Shown piece by piece: positions 1-9,841 of a DNA stretch of 64,000 bases; position 1 is the stretch's first letter; each line of letters begins with the position of its first letter. Position numbers and translations under genes: made by a program. Under the pieces are notes generated by a model. The model saw only the letters and a program-made list of their open reading frames with translations, was not told the origin of the DNA and searched no databases. This DNA is from Acidovorax sp. FHTAMBA (GTDB lineage: Bacteria; Pseudomonadota; Gammaproteobacteria; Burkholderiales; Burkholderiaceae_C): NCBI RefSeq assembly GCF_038958875.1, contig NZ_CP152407.1, positions 751,501-815,500 of the forward strand, read 5' to 3'.

Positions 1-1
1 G

Positions 2-679
2 GTGGTGGACGACCACACGCTGTTCCGTCGCGGGCTGATCGCGCTGCTGGGCCAGGATGCCGGCCTGCAGGTGGTGGGCGAGGCGGGAGACGCTGCCGAG
101 GCCCTGCGTCTGGCGCCGCAACTGCAGCCCCAGGTGATCCTCATGGACAACCACCTGCCCGGCGTGATGGGTGTGGATGCCATCCGGGGCCTGCGCGAAG
201 TGGCGCCCGCGTCGCGCGTGCTCATGCTCACCGTGAGCGAGGATGCCCAGGACCTGGCGGCCGCGCTGCGCAACGGCGCACAGGGCTACCTGCTCAAGAC
301 GATCGATGGCGACCTGCTGGCCGAGGCCATCCGCCGCGCAGCGCGCGGTGAGCCCGTGGTGAGCCCCGAGCTCATGGGCAAGCTGGTGGCGGCATTCCAG
401 TCGCAAGGTGTGGCCGAGGCCGCCGCGCTCATGGCCGCCCCGGCCACAGCCCCGGCGCCGCTGCCGGAGGCGGGCAGCGGTGCGGCGCCCTTGTCGCCCC
501 GAGAGGAAGACGTGCTGCGCGAGATTGCCCGCGGCGCCAGCAACAAGGAAATCGCGCGCGCGCTGGACATCGCCGAAACCACGGTGAAGATCCACGTGCA
601 GCACATCCTGCGCAAGCTCGGACTGAGCTCCCGCGTGCAGGCGGCGGTCTACGCGTCGGACCGCCAGCGCACGGAGTAG
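2..679 (+). CDS. narL: NarL/FixJ-type response regulator, 5' end cut by window edge
   Basis: This is a DNA-binding response regulator of a two-component system. The visible protein starts inside the first receiver strand (VVDDHTLFRRGL), so the true start lies outside the window. The receiver domain reaches about residue 120, with acidic pair Asp3-Asp4, phospho-acceptor Asp49 in LMDNHLPG and the conserved Lys99 in YLLKT. An Ala/Pro-rich linker (about 140-160) leads to a LuxR-type helix-turn-helix with NKEIARALDI and TTVKIHVQHILRKL. The gene lies just upstream of narK-narGHJI in the same direction, which suggests it is the nitrate/nitrite regulator NarL whose sensor NarX would lie upstream. The family call is secure; the nitrate role is inferred from position. 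Confidence 0.85.
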   Translation: MVDDHTLFRRGLIALLGQDAGLQVVGEAGDAAEALRLAPQLQPQVILMDNHLPGVMGVDAIRGLREVAPASRVLMLTVSEDAQDLAAALRNGAQGYLLKTIDGDLLAEAIRRAARGEPVVSPELMGKLVAAFQSQGVAEAAALMAAPATAPAPLPEAGSGAAPLSPREEDVLREIARGASNKEIARALDIAETTVKIHVQHILRKLGLSSRVQAAVYASDRQRTE

Positions 680-688
680 CGGCCCTGC

Positions 689-719
689 GCTGCGGGCCGT
701 ACCAGCCAAGGCCCGCAGC
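689..719 (+). terminator. hairpin after the response regulator
   Basis: A perfect 10-bp stem (GCTGCGGGCC with GGCCCGCAGC) and an 11-nt loop start nine bases after the stop codon. The following bases (ATTCATTTGC) are only weakly T-rich, so it is a candidate intrinsic terminator separating narL from narK1 rather than a certain one. Confidence 0.5.
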
Positions 720-723
720 ATTC

Positions 724-791
724 ATTTGCTATTAAATATGTAGCTATTGGCGCTTTACCACAAAGCGCTGGAGCCTGTTTTGGCTTGAAAT
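724..791 (+). repeat. 60-bp hairpin repeat, copy 1
   Basis: The element reads GTAGCTATTGGCGCTTTA then CAAAGCGCTGGAGCC and ends TTTTGGCTTGAAAT. The central GCGCTTT/AAAGCGC arms form a small hairpin. At least seven more copies occur in this window in both orientations; this copy is used as the plus reference. Confidence 0.85.
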
Positions 792-1017
792 CCGCTCCCT
801 GGCCGGGGGGGCGGATGCGTTGGTGTGCGCGCTGCCTGCGTGCGGCAGCTGCCCCGGCTTTGCAGACCATAGTTCTTTCGAACGATGCGCACCTGCTGCC
901 TGGCCTGTGCGGACTAGTTCTTTTGCTGCGGTGCAGATGTGCTTGCGGAGGATGTTCACGGCGGTCCGGAAAACCGACCATACAGCCTACGCAAAAGAGA
1001 AGAACAGGAACCGCGCA

Positions 1018-2313
1018 ATGGCCTCCACCCCCTTGCCCCCGGGCGACAGCCCGCAGCGCACCCGCCAGGCCTGGTCGGTGCTCATCGTCAGCACCTTCGC
1101 CTTCACGGTGTGCTTCATGGTCTGGATGATGTTCGGCGTCATCGGCATCCCCATCAAGAAGATGCTGGACCTGAACTCCACACAGTTCGGGCTGCTCATG
1201 TCCATGCCCGTGCTCACGGGCTCGCTGGTGCGGGTGCCGCTCGGCATCTGGACCGACAAGTACGGTGGCCGCATCGTGATGACCGCGGTCATGGCCACCA
1301 CCGTGCCCGCCATCTGGATGATGGGCTACGCCACCGAATACTGGCACTTCCTCACCATCGGCCTGTTCGTCGGCCTGGCCGGCGGCTCGTTCTCGGTCGG
1401 CACGCCCTATGTGGCGCGCTGGTTTCCCAAGCACCGCCAGGGCACGGCCATGGGCGTGTACGGTGCGGGCAACTCGGGCGCGGCCGTGAACAAGTTCGTG
1501 GCGCCGGTGATTCTGGTGGCCTTCGGATGGACCATGGTGCCGCAGGTGTACGCGGCCATCATGCTGGGCACGCTGGTGCTGTTCTGGTGCTTCAGCTACA
1601 GCGACCCGGCCCATCTGGTGCCCAGCAATGTCAAGTTCACCGACCAGCTCAAGGCGCTCAAGGACCCCAAGGTGCTCAAGTACTGCCAGTACTACAGCAT
1701 CGTGTTCGGCGGCTATGTGGCGCTGTCGCTGTGGATGGTGCAGTACTACGTGGGCGAGTTTGGCCTCGACATCCGCGTGGCCGCGCTGCTGGCCGCCTGC
1801 TTCTCGCTGCCCGGCGGCGTGCTGCGTGCCATCGGCGGCATGCTCTCTGACAAGTACGGCGCGCACAGCGTGACCTGGTGGGTGATGTGGGTGAGCTGGA
1901 TCTGCCTGTTCCTGCTGAGCTACCCGCAGACCGACTTCACCATCGTCACCGTCAACGGCCCCAAGACCTTCCACATCGGCCTCAATGTGTACATGTTCAC
2001 CGGCCTCATGTTCTTGCTGGGCATCGCCTGGGCTTTCGGCAAGGCGAGTGTCTTCAAGTACATCAGCGACGACTACCCGCAGAACATCGGCGCCATCAGC
2101 GGCATCGTGGGCCTGGCTGGCGGTATGGGCGGCTTCATCCTGCCCATCCTGTTCGGCGCTCTGATGGACCTCACCGGCATCCGCTCCAGCGCCTTCATGC
2201 TGATGTATGGCGTGGTGTGGGTCTCGCTGATCTGGATGTACTTCACCGAGGTGCGCCGCACCGATCTCATGGGCACACAGACCGCCGCCACCGCCGCGAC
2301 TGCGCCTCGCTGA
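1018..2313 (+). CDS. narK1: NarK1-type nitrate transporter (MFS)
   Basis: This 431-residue polytopic inner-membrane protein belongs to the nitrate/nitrite porter branch of the major facilitator superfamily. It has about 12 hydrophobic segments, with the MFS loop motif GIWTDKYGGR between segments 2 and 3. In tandem narK1-narK2 arrangements studied in Paracoccus, K1 acts as a nitrate/proton symporter that starts respiration; that role is assumed here. The ATG was chosen because ACAGGAA lies about 7 nt upstream and the first membrane helix follows at a normal distance (MASTPLPPGDSPQRT then helix). Longer in-frame starts would add an unlikely Cys-rich leader. It is the first gene of the transporter and reductase block and lies 24 bp before narK2. 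Confidence 0.9.
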   Translation: MASTPLPPGDSPQRTRQAWSVLIVSTFAFTVCFMVWMMFGVIGIPIKKMLDLNSTQFGLLMSMPVLTGSLVRVPLGIWTDKYGGRIVMTAVMATTVPAIWMMGYATEYWHFLTIGLFVGLAGGSFSVGTPYVARWFPKHRQGTAMGVYGAGNSGAAVNKFVAPVILVAFGWTMVPQVYAAIMLGTLVLFWCFSYSDPAHLVPSNVKFTDQLKALKDPKVLKYCQYYSIVFGGYVALSLWMVQYYVGEFGLDIRVAALLAACFSLPGGVLRAIGGMLSDKYGAHSVTWWVMWVSWICLFLLSYPQTDFTIVTVNGPKTFHIGLNVYMFTGLMFLLGIAWAFGKASVFKYISDDYPQNIGAISGIVGLAGGMGGFILPILFGALMDLTGIRSSAFMLMYGVVWVSLIWMYFTEVRRTDLMGTQTAATAATAPR

Positions 2314-2337
2314 ACCCTCAATTTCCAAGGAACCACC

Positions 2338-3747
2338 ATGTCAGCCACACCCGCCAGCAGGCGCCAGGGGCGTCTGCTCACCCTCTGGGCCCCCGAGGAC
2401 AAATCGTTCTGGGAGCGCGAAGGCGAAGCCATCGCCAAGCTCAACCTGTGGATCTCGGTGCCCGCACTGTTCCTGGCCTTCGCCATCTGGCAGGTCTGGA
2501 GCGTGGTCGCCGTGAGCCTGCCGGGCCTCGGGTTCAAGTACTCGACCAACCAGCTGTTCTGGCTGGCCGCAGCGCCCGCGCTGTCGGGCGCCACGCTGCG
2601 TATCTTCTATTCGTTCATGGTGCCACTCGTCGGTGGCCGCCGCTGGACGGCGATCTCCACCGCCAGCCTGCTGATCCCCGCCATCGGCATCGGCTTTGCG
2701 GTGCAGGACAACACCACGGCCTACCCCACCATGCTCATCCTGGCGCTGCTGTGCGGCCTGGGCGGCGGCAACTTCAGCTCCAGCATGGCCAACATCAGCT
2801 TCTTCTTTCCGAAGGAGCGCAAGGGCTCGGCGCTGGGCGTGAATGCCGGCCTGGGTAACCTGGGCGTGTCGGTGGTGCAGTTCCTGAGCCCGCTGGTGGT
2901 CACCGCCGGCATATTCGGCATCTTCGGCGGTGAAGGCCAGACCATCGTGAAGGACGGCAACACTGTGCAGGTGTGGACGCAGAACGCGGCTTTCATCTGG
3001 GTGCCGTGGATCGCCATCACGGCGCTGGCCGCGTGGTTTGGCATGAACGATATTGCCGATGCCAAGGCGTCATTTGCCGCGCAGGCCGCCATTTTCAGGC
3101 GCAAGCACAACTGGCTGATGTGTGTGCTGTACCTGGGCACCTTCGGCTCGTTCATCGGTTACGCCGCAGGTTTTCCACTGCTCATCAAGAGCCAGTTCCC
3201 CGGCATCAACCCGCTGGCGTATGCCTGGCTGGGCCCGCTGGTGGGCGCAGTGATCCGCCCCTTTGGCGGCTGGCTCGCCGACAAGCTGGGCGGTGCACGC
3301 GTCACGCTGTGGAACTTCATCGTCATGGCGATCGCCGTGATGGGCGTCACGTTCTTCCTGCCCTCAGAAGGCAATGAGGGGCAGTTTGCAGGCTTCTTCG
3401 TGTGCTTCCTGGTGCTGTTTCTCACCACCGGTATCGGCAACGGTTCCACCTTCCGCATGATCCCCGTGATCTTCCTGACCGAAGCCATGCGCGGCGTGGA
3501 CACCCACAACCCCGCTGCCGTGGCACAGGCCAACAAGGAGGGCAACACCCTGGGCGCTGCCACGCTGGGCTTTACGGCCGCCATGGCTGCCTACGGCGGG
3601 TTCTTCATTCCCAAGAGCTATGGCAGCTCGATTGCCCTGACCGGCAGCCCCCACGCGGCGCTGTGGACATTCTTCGCGTTCTACCTCGTCTGCATCGTGC
3701 TGACCTGGTGGTACTACGCCCGCAAGCAGGCCGAGATGCCTTGCTGA
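2338..3747 (+). CDS. narK2: NarK2-type nitrate/nitrite antiporter (MFS)
   Basis: This is the second, 469-residue nitrate/nitrite porter. It is longer than NarK1 because of a soluble N-terminal segment (about residues 1-35, with WAPEDKSFWEREGE) and an insertion around residues 200-220. The motifs GGGNFSSSMANISFFFP and GNLGVSVVQF match the nitrate-signature regions of the family. In characterised tandem systems K2 exchanges nitrate for nitrite, supplying NarG and exporting its product; this role is inferred from the family. It lies 24 bp after narK1 and 34 bp before narG, and AAGGAACC sits before the ATG, so co-transcription is likely. Confidence 0.9.
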   Translation: MSATPASRRQGRLLTLWAPEDKSFWEREGEAIAKLNLWISVPALFLAFAIWQVWSVVAVSLPGLGFKYSTNQLFWLAAAPALSGATLRIFYSFMVPLVGGRRWTAISTASLLIPAIGIGFAVQDNTTAYPTMLILALLCGLGGGNFSSSMANISFFFPKERKGSALGVNAGLGNLGVSVVQFLSPLVVTAGIFGIFGGEGQTIVKDGNTVQVWTQNAAFIWVPWIAITALAAWFGMNDIADAKASFAAQAAIFRRKHNWLMCVLYLGTFGSFIGYAAGFPLLIKSQFPGINPLAYAWLGPLVGAVIRPFGGWLADKLGGARVTLWNFIVMAIAVMGVTFFLPSEGNEGQFAGFFVCFLVLFLTTGIGNGSTFRMIPVIFLTEAMRGVDTHNPAAVAQANKEGNTLGAATLGFTAAMAAYGGFFIPKSYGSSIALTGSPHAALWTFFAFYLVCIVLTWWYYARKQAEMPC

Positions 3748-3781
3748 CACCCCGCACACCGAACAGATAAAGGAGCCCCCG

Positions 3782-6700
3782 ATGAGCCATTTCCTCGATC
3801 GCCTTTCGTACTTCTCGCAGCCCCGTGAGACCTTTGCACAAGGCCACGGCGAAACCAACGGCGAAGACCGCACCTGGGAAGACGCCTACCGCGACCGCTG
3901 GGCGCACGACAAGATCGTGCGCTCCACGCACGGCGTGAACTGCACGGGATCGTGTTCGTGGAAGATCTACGTCAAGGGCGGCATCGTGACCTGGGAAACC
4001 CAGCAGACCGACTACCCCCGCACCCGCCCGGACCTGCCCAACCACGAGCCCCGCGGCTGCGCGCGCGGCGCCAGCTACAGCTGGTACCTGTACAGCGCCA
4101 ACCGCGTGAAATACCCCATGGTGCGCGGGCGTTTGCTCAAGCACTGGCGCGCCGCGCTGCTGCTGGCCAAGAGCCCGGTGGACGCCTGGGCCAGCATCGT
4201 CGAGAACGACGCGGCCAAGAGCGAGTGGCAAAAGCAGCGGGGCCTGGGTGGCTTCGTGCGCAGCACCTGGGACGAAGTCAACCAGATGATCGCTGCGGCC
4301 AACGTGTACACCATCAAGAAGCACGGCCCCGACCGCATCATCGGCTTCTCGCCCATTCCGGCGATGTCGATGATTTCGTATGCCGCTGGCAGCCGCTACC
4401 TGAGCCTCATTGGCGGCGTGTGCATGAGTTTTTACGACTGGTACTGCGATCTGCCCCCCAGCAGCCCGCAGACCTGGGGCGAGCAGACCGACGTGCCCGA
4501 GTCGGCCGACTGGTACAACAGCTCCTACATCATTGCCTGGGGCTCCAACGTGCCCCAGACGCGCACGCCCGACGCGCACTTCTTGACCGAGGTGCGCTAC
4601 AAGGGCACCAAGGTCGTGTCCATCACGCCCGACTATTCCGAGGTCGCCAAGCTGGGCGATTTGTGGATGCACCCCAAGCAGGGCACCGACGCCGCCGTAG
4701 CCATGGCCATGGGCCATGTGATCCTCAAGGAGTTTTACTTCGACAAGCGTTCGGCGTACTTCGATGACTACGCCCGCCGCTACACCGACCTGCCGCTGCT
4801 GGTGGTGCTCAAGGAAAAGACGCTGCCCGACGGCCGCACGGTGATGGTGCCCGACCGCTATGTGCGCGCCAGCGACTTCCCCGGCCAGCTCGACCAGTCC
4901 AACAACCCCGACTGGAAAACCGTGGGCTATGACGAGCTTGGCCAGGTCACGCTGCCCAATGGCTCCATCGGTTTCCGCTGGGGCGCGGACGGACGCGCTG
5001 ACCAGGGTCTGTGGAATCTGGAAGACAAGGACGCGCGCACGGCCAATACCGTCAAGTTGAAGTTGTCGGTCATCGAAGACGGAGCGCAGGCGCACGAGGT
5101 GGCCGATGTGGCCTTCCCGTACTTCGGCGGCGTGGCAACGCCCAACTTCACGGCCAACGAACAAGGCGGCGACGTGATGGTGCGCCGTGTACCGGTGTCC
5201 CACCTGGAGCTGGCCGGGCACGAAGCCCAGGGCCGCGTGATGGTGGCCACGGTGTTCGACCTGCTGGCCGGCAACTACGGCGTCGACCGCGGTCTGCCTG
5301 GCGAGGTGCCCGGTGGCGGCTACGACGCCGACCGCCCCTACACCCCCGCCTGGCAGGAGAAGATCACCGGCGTGCCGCGCGACCAGATCATCACCGTGGC
5401 GCGCCAGTTTGCCGACAACGCCGACAAGACGCATGGCAAGTCCATGGTCATCATCGGTGCGGCCATGAACCACTGGTACCACAGCGACATGAACTACCGC
5501 GGCATCATCAACATGCTGATGTTGTGCGGTTGCATCGGCCAAAGCGGTGGCGGCTGGGCGCACTACGTGGGCCAGGAGAAGCTGCGCCCGCAGACCGGCT
5601 GGACCGCGCTGGCCTTTGCGCTGGACTGGATCCGCCCACCCCGCCAGATGAACAGCACGAGCTTCTTCTACGCCCATACGGACCAATGGCGCTACGAGAA
5701 GCTGGGCATGGAGGAAATCCTCTCGCCCCTGGCTGACAAGAAGGCCTACCACGGCGCGCAGATCGACTACAACGTGCGCGCCGAGCGCATGGGCTGGCTG
5801 CCATCGGCACCCCAGCTCAAGACCAACCCCATGCAGGTGGCCAAGGATGCCGCTGCAGCGGGCATGGATGCGAAGGATTACGTCGTCAAGTCGCTGAAGG
5901 ACGGCACGCTCACGATGAGCTGCGAGGACCCCGACCATCCGTCCAACTGGCCGCGCAACATGTTCGTGTGGCGCTCCAACATCCTGGGTTCGTCGGGCAA
6001 GGGGCATGAATACTTCCTCAAGCACCTGCTGGGCACCACCCACGGCGTGCAGGGCAAGGACCTGGGCAAGGACGAAGCCAAGCCCGAGGAAGTGCAGTGG
6101 CACACCAACGCACCCGAAGGCAAGCTGGACCTGCTGGTCACGCTCGACTTCCGCATGAGCACCACCTGCCTGTATTCGGACATCGTGCTGCCCACAGCCA
6201 CCTGGTATGAGAAGAACGACCTCAACACCAGCGACATGCACCCCTTCATCCATCCGCTGTCCACGGCGGTGGACCCTGCCTGGCAGGCCAAGAGCGACTG
6301 GGAGATCTACAAGGGTTTCGCCAAGGCCGTGAGCGAGGTCAGCGTGGGCCACCTGGGCGTGGAAAAGGATGTGGTGCTCACGCCCATCATGCACGACACG
6401 GCAGGCGAAATGGCCCAGCCTTACGCCGTGCGCGACTGGAAGCGGGGCGAGTGCGAACTCATCCCCGGCAAGACGGCGCCCCAGGTCACCGTGGTCGAGC
6501 GCGACTACCCCAACCTGTACAAACGCTTCACGGCCCTCGGCCCGCTGATGGATAAGGCAGGCAACGGAGGCAAGGGCATCGGCTGGAACACCCAAACTGA
6601 AGTCGGTCAGCTGGGCGACCTGAACGGCCGCGTGAAGGAAGAGGGCGTGACGCAGGGCATGCCCCGCATCGTGAGCGACATTGACGCCACCGAAGTGGTG

Positions 6701-7573
6701 ATGATGCTGGCGCCCGAGACCAACGGCCACGTGGCCTGCAAGGCATGGGAGGCCCTGGGCAAGCAGACCGGCCGTGACCACGTGCACCTGGCGCTGCACC
6801 GCGAGGACGAGAAGATCCGCTTCCGTGACATCCAGGCGCAGCCGCGCAAGATCATCAGCTCGCCCACCTGGTCGGGCCTGGAAAGCGAAAAGGTCAGCTA
6901 CAACGCCGGCTACACCAACGTGCACGAGTACATCCCATGGCGCACCCTCACGGGCCGCCAGCAGTTCTACCAGGATCACCCGTGGATGCGTGACTTCGGC
7001 GAAGGCTTTGTGAGCTATCGCCCACCGGTGCACCTGAAGACGCTGGAAGAAGTCGAGGGCAAGAAGCCCAACGGCAACCGCGAGATCGCGCTGAACTTCA
7101 TCACGCCGCACCAGAAGTGGGGCATCCACAGCACGTACAGCGACAACCTGATGATGCTCACGCTGAACCGGGGTGGCTCGGTGGTGTGGATCAGTGAAGA
7201 CGACGCCAAGGTCGCCGGCATTGTGGACAACGACTGGGTCGAACTCTTCAACGCCAACGGCGCCATTGCGGCCCGCGCGGTGGTGAGCCAGCGTGTGAAC
7301 CCCGGCATGGTGATGATGTACCACTCGCAAGAGAAGATCATCAACACCCCCGGCTCCGAGATCACCGGCACCCGTGGCGGTATTCACAACTCGGTCACGC
7401 GCATCGTGCTCAAGCCCACCCACATGATTGGCGGCTACGCGCAATACAGCTACGGCTTCAACTACTACGGAACCATCGGCACCAACCGCGACGAGTTCGT
7501 GCTGGTGCGCAAGATGGACCGTATCGATTGGCTCGACGATGAGCCAGTGTCCGGCACTGCCGCCCACGCCTGA
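3782..7573 (+). CDS. narG: respiratory nitrate reductase, catalytic alpha subunit
   Basis: NarG reduces nitrate to nitrite at a Mo-bis-MGD centre on the cytoplasmic face of the membrane, taking electrons from NarH and NarI. The 1263-residue length is normal. The FS0 [4Fe-4S] ligands are visible as His50, Cys54, Cys58 and Cys93 (THGVNCTGSCSW ... RGCARG). Asp223 in SFYDWYCDLPPSSPQTWGEQ matches the Asp that binds molybdenum in E. coli NarG with a one-residue offset. There is no twin-arginine leader, as expected for a cytoplasmic Nar rather than Nap enzyme. AAAGGAGCC precedes the ATG at good spacing. narH follows after 20 bp. Confidence 0.98.
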   Translation: MSHFLDRLSYFSQPRETFAQGHGETNGEDRTWEDAYRDRWAHDKIVRSTHGVNCTGSCSWKIYVKGGIVTWETQQTDYPRTRPDLPNHEPRGCARGASYSWYLYSANRVKYPMVRGRLLKHWRAALLLAKSPVDAWASIVENDAAKSEWQKQRGLGGFVRSTWDEVNQMIAAANVYTIKKHGPDRIIGFSPIPAMSMISYAAGSRYLSLIGGVCMSFYDWYCDLPPSSPQTWGEQTDVPESADWYNSSYIIAWGSNVPQTRTPDAHFLTEVRYKGTKVVSITPDYSEVAKLGDLWMHPKQGTDAAVAMAMGHVILKEFYFDKRSAYFDDYARRYTDLPLLVVLKEKTLPDGRTVMVPDRYVRASDFPGQLDQSNNPDWKTVGYDELGQVTLPNGSIGFRWGADGRADQGLWNLEDKDARTANTVKLKLSVIEDGAQAHEVADVAFPYFGGVATPNFTANEQGGDVMVRRVPVSHLELAGHEAQGRVMVATVFDLLAGNYGVDRGLPGEVPGGGYDADRPYTPAWQEKITGVPRDQIITVARQFADNADKTHGKSMVIIGAAMNHWYHSDMNYRGIINMLMLCGCIGQSGGGWAHYVGQEKLRPQTGWTALAFALDWIRPPRQMNSTSFFYAHTDQWRYEKLGMEEILSPLADKKAYHGAQIDYNVRAERMGWLPSAPQLKTNPMQVAKDAAAAGMDAKDYVVKSLKDGTLTMSCEDPDHPSNWPRNMFVWRSNILGSSGKGHEYFLKHLLGTTHGVQGKDLGKDEAKPEEVQWHTNAPEGKLDLLVTLDFRMSTTCLYSDIVLPTATWYEKNDLNTSDMHPFIHPLSTAVDPAWQAKSDWEIYKGFAKAVSEVSVGHLGVEKDVVLTPIMHDTAGEMAQPYAVRDWKRGECELIPGKTAPQVTVVERDYPNLYKRFTALGPLMDKAGNGGKGIGWNTQTEVGQLGDLNGRVKEEGVTQGMPRIVSDIDATEVVMMLAPETNGHVACKAWEALGKQTGRDHVHLALHREDEKIRFRDIQAQPRKIISSPTWSGLESEKVSYNAGYTNVHEYIPWRTLTGRQQFYQDHPWMRDFGEGFVSYRPPVHLKTLEEVEGKKPNGNREIALNFITPHQKWGIHSTYSDNLMMLTLNRGGSVVWISEDDAKVAGIVDNDWVELFNANGAIAARAVVSQRVNPGMVMMYHSQEKIINTPGSEITGTRGGIHNSVTRIVLKPTHMIGGYAQYSYGFNYYGTIGTNRDEFVLVRKMDRIDWLDDEPVSGTAAHA

Positions 7574-7593
7574 GCACCGCAAGGAGAAAAACG

Positions 7594-9117
7594 ATGAAAA
7601 TTCGCGCACAAATCGGCATGGTGCTGAACCTGGACAAGTGCATCGGTTGCCACACCTGTTCCGTCACCTGCAAGAACGTCTGGACCAGCCGTCCCGGGAT
7701 GGAATATGCCTGGTTCAACAACGTGGAGACCAAGCCCGGCATTGGCTACCCCAAGGAATGGGAAAACCAGGACAAGTGGAACGGCGGCTGGGTACGCAAC
7801 CCCGACGGCTCCATCGCCCCCCGCCAGGGCGGCAAGTGGAAGCTGCTCATGCGCATCTTCGCCAACCCCAACCTGCCGCAGATCGACGACTACTACGAGC
7901 CCTTCACGTTCGACTACGACCATCTGCAGTCGGCTCCGGAAAGCAAGGCCGCCCCCACGGCCCGCCCGCGCAGCCTGATCACCGGCAAGCGCATGGAGAA
8001 GATCGAGTGGGGCCCGAACTGGGAGGAAATCCTGGGCGGCGAGTTCAGCAAGCGCAGCAAGGACAAGAACTTCGACGATGTGCAAAAGGACATCTACGGC
8101 CAGTTCGAAAACACCTTCATGATGTACCTGCCGCGCCTGTGCGAGCACTGCCTGAACCCGGCGTGCGTGGCATCGTGCCCCAGCGGTTCGATCTACAAGC
8201 GCGAGGAAGACGGCATCGTGCTGATCGACCAGGACAAGTGCCGCGGCTGGCGCATGTGCGTCAGCGGCTGCCCCTACAAGAAGATCTACTACAACTGGCA
8301 GTCGGGCAAGGCCGAGAAGTGCATCTTCTGCTATCCCCGCATCGAGGCGGGCCAGCCCACCGTGTGCTCCGAGACCTGCGTGGGGCGTATCCGGTATCTC
8401 GGCGTGCTGCTGTATGACGCAGACCGCATCCAGGAAGCCGCCAGCGTGGAGCGCGACCGCGACCTGTACCAGGCCCAGCTCGATATCTTCCTGAACCCCA
8501 ACGATCCCGACGTCATCAAGCAGGCGCGCATCGACGGCATTCCGGACAGCTGGATGGAAGCGGCCCGTAACAGCCCCGTCTACAAGATGGCCGTGGACTG
8601 GAAGGTCGCCCTGCCCCTGCACCCCGAATACCGCACGCTGCCCATGGTCTGGTATGTGCCACCGCTGTCGCCCATCACGGCGGCTGCCAACGCCGGCCAT
8701 GTGGGTGTGAATGGCGAGATCCCGGACGTGTCGCAGCTGCGCATCCCCGTGCAGTACCTGGCCAACCTGCTCACCGCCGGTGACACCGGGCCCGTGGTGC
8801 GGGCGCTGGAGCGCATGCTGGCCATGCGCACCTACCAGCGCGACAAGCATGTGGAGCAGCGCCAGAACCTGTCGGTGCTCAAGCAGGCCGGCCTGTCGAT
8901 GGCGGAGGTGGAAGAGATGTACCACGTGATGGCAATTGCCAATTACGAAGATCGCTTCGTGATCCCGTCGGCCCACCGCGAATATGCTGAAAACGCTTTC
9001 GACATCCGGGGCGGTTGTGGCTTCTCGTTTGGCAACGGTTGCTCCGATGGCGCCACCGAGACCAGCATGTTCGGCGGCAAGAAGCCCCGCACAATCCCGA
9101 TCAAGGCCACGGTCTGA
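7594..9117 (+). CDS. narH: respiratory nitrate reductase, iron-sulfur beta subunit
   Basis: NarH carries electrons from the haem subunit NarI to NarG through four iron-sulfur clusters. Its 507 residues include CIGCHTCSVTC (Cys16, 19, 22, 26), CEHCLNPACVASCPSG, CRGWRMCVSGCPYKK and CIFCYPR with CSETC. The Trp in CRGW replaces a cysteine, which is the family hallmark giving one [3Fe-4S] cluster. A strong GAAGG-type site (CAAGGAGAAAAACG) precedes the ATG. The gene sits between narG and narJ with gaps of about 20 bp, so it is part of one operon. Confidence 0.98.
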   Translation: MKIRAQIGMVLNLDKCIGCHTCSVTCKNVWTSRPGMEYAWFNNVETKPGIGYPKEWENQDKWNGGWVRNPDGSIAPRQGGKWKLLMRIFANPNLPQIDDYYEPFTFDYDHLQSAPESKAAPTARPRSLITGKRMEKIEWGPNWEEILGGEFSKRSKDKNFDDVQKDIYGQFENTFMMYLPRLCEHCLNPACVASCPSGSIYKREEDGIVLIDQDKCRGWRMCVSGCPYKKIYYNWQSGKAEKCIFCYPRIEAGQPTVCSETCVGRIRYLGVLLYDADRIQEAASVERDRDLYQAQLDIFLNPNDPDVIKQARIDGIPDSWMEAARNSPVYKMAVDWKVALPLHPEYRTLPMVWYVPPLSPITAAANAGHVGVNGEIPDVSQLRIPVQYLANLLTAGDTGPVVRALERMLAMRTYQRDKHVEQRQNLSVLKQAGLSMAEVEEMYHVMAIANYEDRFVIPSAHREYAENAFDIRGGCGFSFGNGCSDGATETSMFGGKKPRTIPIKATV

Positions 9118-9139
9118 TTGCACACAGGAAGGAATCACC

Positions 9140-9841
9140 ATGTTCAAGAAGAACCCGACCTCCGTGCGCCTGACCCTGCGCGCCCTGGGCTACCTGCTGA
9201 GTTACCCCGACGCGCAGCTGCGCACCGTGATGCCGCAGCTCATCGACGCCTTGCAGACCGAACAGGCCCTCTCGGCAGACCGGATGGACGAGCTGAAGGC
9301 AGTGTGCGAGCACCTGGCCGCACTCGACCCGCTGGAAGCCGAAGCCCGCTATGTGGACAACTTCGACCGCGGCCGCCAGACCTCGCTGCACCTGTTCGAG
9401 CATGTGCACGGCGACTCGCGCGACCGGGGCCCGGCGCTCATTGACCTGATGCAGACCTATGAAAAAGCCGGTCTGCAGTTCGAGGCCGAAGAGCTGCCCG
9501 ACCACCTGCCCGTGGTGCTGGAGTTCGCATCCACCCAGCCGCCCGAGGTGGCCAGGGAGTTTCTGGGCGAAATGGCCCACATCCTGAACGCCTTGTTCAG
9601 CGCATTGGTCGCGCGCAATAGCCCCTATGCCAGCGTGATCGCTGCGGTGCTCGAAGTTGCCGGGCAGCGTGTGCAGTCGGTGGCGCTCACCCCCGAGCCG
9701 CCCATGGACGAGGTCTGGGCCGAGCCCGAAGCGTTTGGTGGTTGCAGCACGCAGGGCCAGTCCAGGCCCGACCAGCCGCAACCGGTGCATTTTGTTCGTA
9801 ACGCCCGCACCGAGCGGGCTCCAGAAGGAGTCTCAGCATGA
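9140..9841 (+). CDS. narJ: nitrate reductase assembly chaperone (delta subunit)
   Basis: NarJ is a cytoplasmic system-specific chaperone that binds apo-NarG, helps insert the molybdenum cofactor and is not part of the final enzyme. The 233-residue protein shows the TorD/NarJ all-helical pattern with LGYLLSYPDAQLR near residue 20 and YVDNFDRGRQTSLHLFEHVHGDSRDRG near 70-95, the most conserved stretch of the family. I chose the ATG preceded by CAGGAAGGAATCACC; an upstream in-frame extension would overlap narH heavily. Its stop codon overlaps the narI start (ATGA), so translation of the two is probably coupled. Confidence 0.95.
   Translation: MFKKNPTSVRLTLRALGYLLSYPDAQLRTVMPQLIDALQTEQALSADRMDELKAVCEHLAALDPLEAEARYVDNFDRGRQTSLHLFEHVHGDSRDRGPALIDLMQTYEKAGLQFEAEELPDHLPVVLEFASTQPPEVAREFLGEMAHILNALFSALVARNSPYASVIAAVLEVAGQRVQSVALTPEPPMDEVWAEPEAFGGCSTQGQSRPDQPQPVHFVRNARTERAPEGVSA

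Larger units (their letters stand above)
680..1017. other. narL-narK1 intergenic region
   Basis: This gene-free stretch holds the narL-end hairpin, one copy of the 60-bp hairpin repeat and about 220 bp before the narK1 start, where the nar promoter should lie. I searched by eye for an FNR/Anr dyad (TTGAT-N4-ATCAA) and for paired NarL heptamers and saw no convincing example. I see no conserved small gene in it. Confidence 0.5.

Noticed and set aside
680..1017. FNR/Anr box before narK1
   Set aside because: No TTGAT-N4-ATCAA-like dyad with acceptable match was seen, although FNR-type control would be expected.
3605..7609. A very long minus-strand open frame of over 1300 codons opposite narG
   Set aside because: It mirrors narG, has low-complexity His/Val/Gly-rich composition from reading GC-rich codons backwards, and lacks a recognisable domain or ribosome site.
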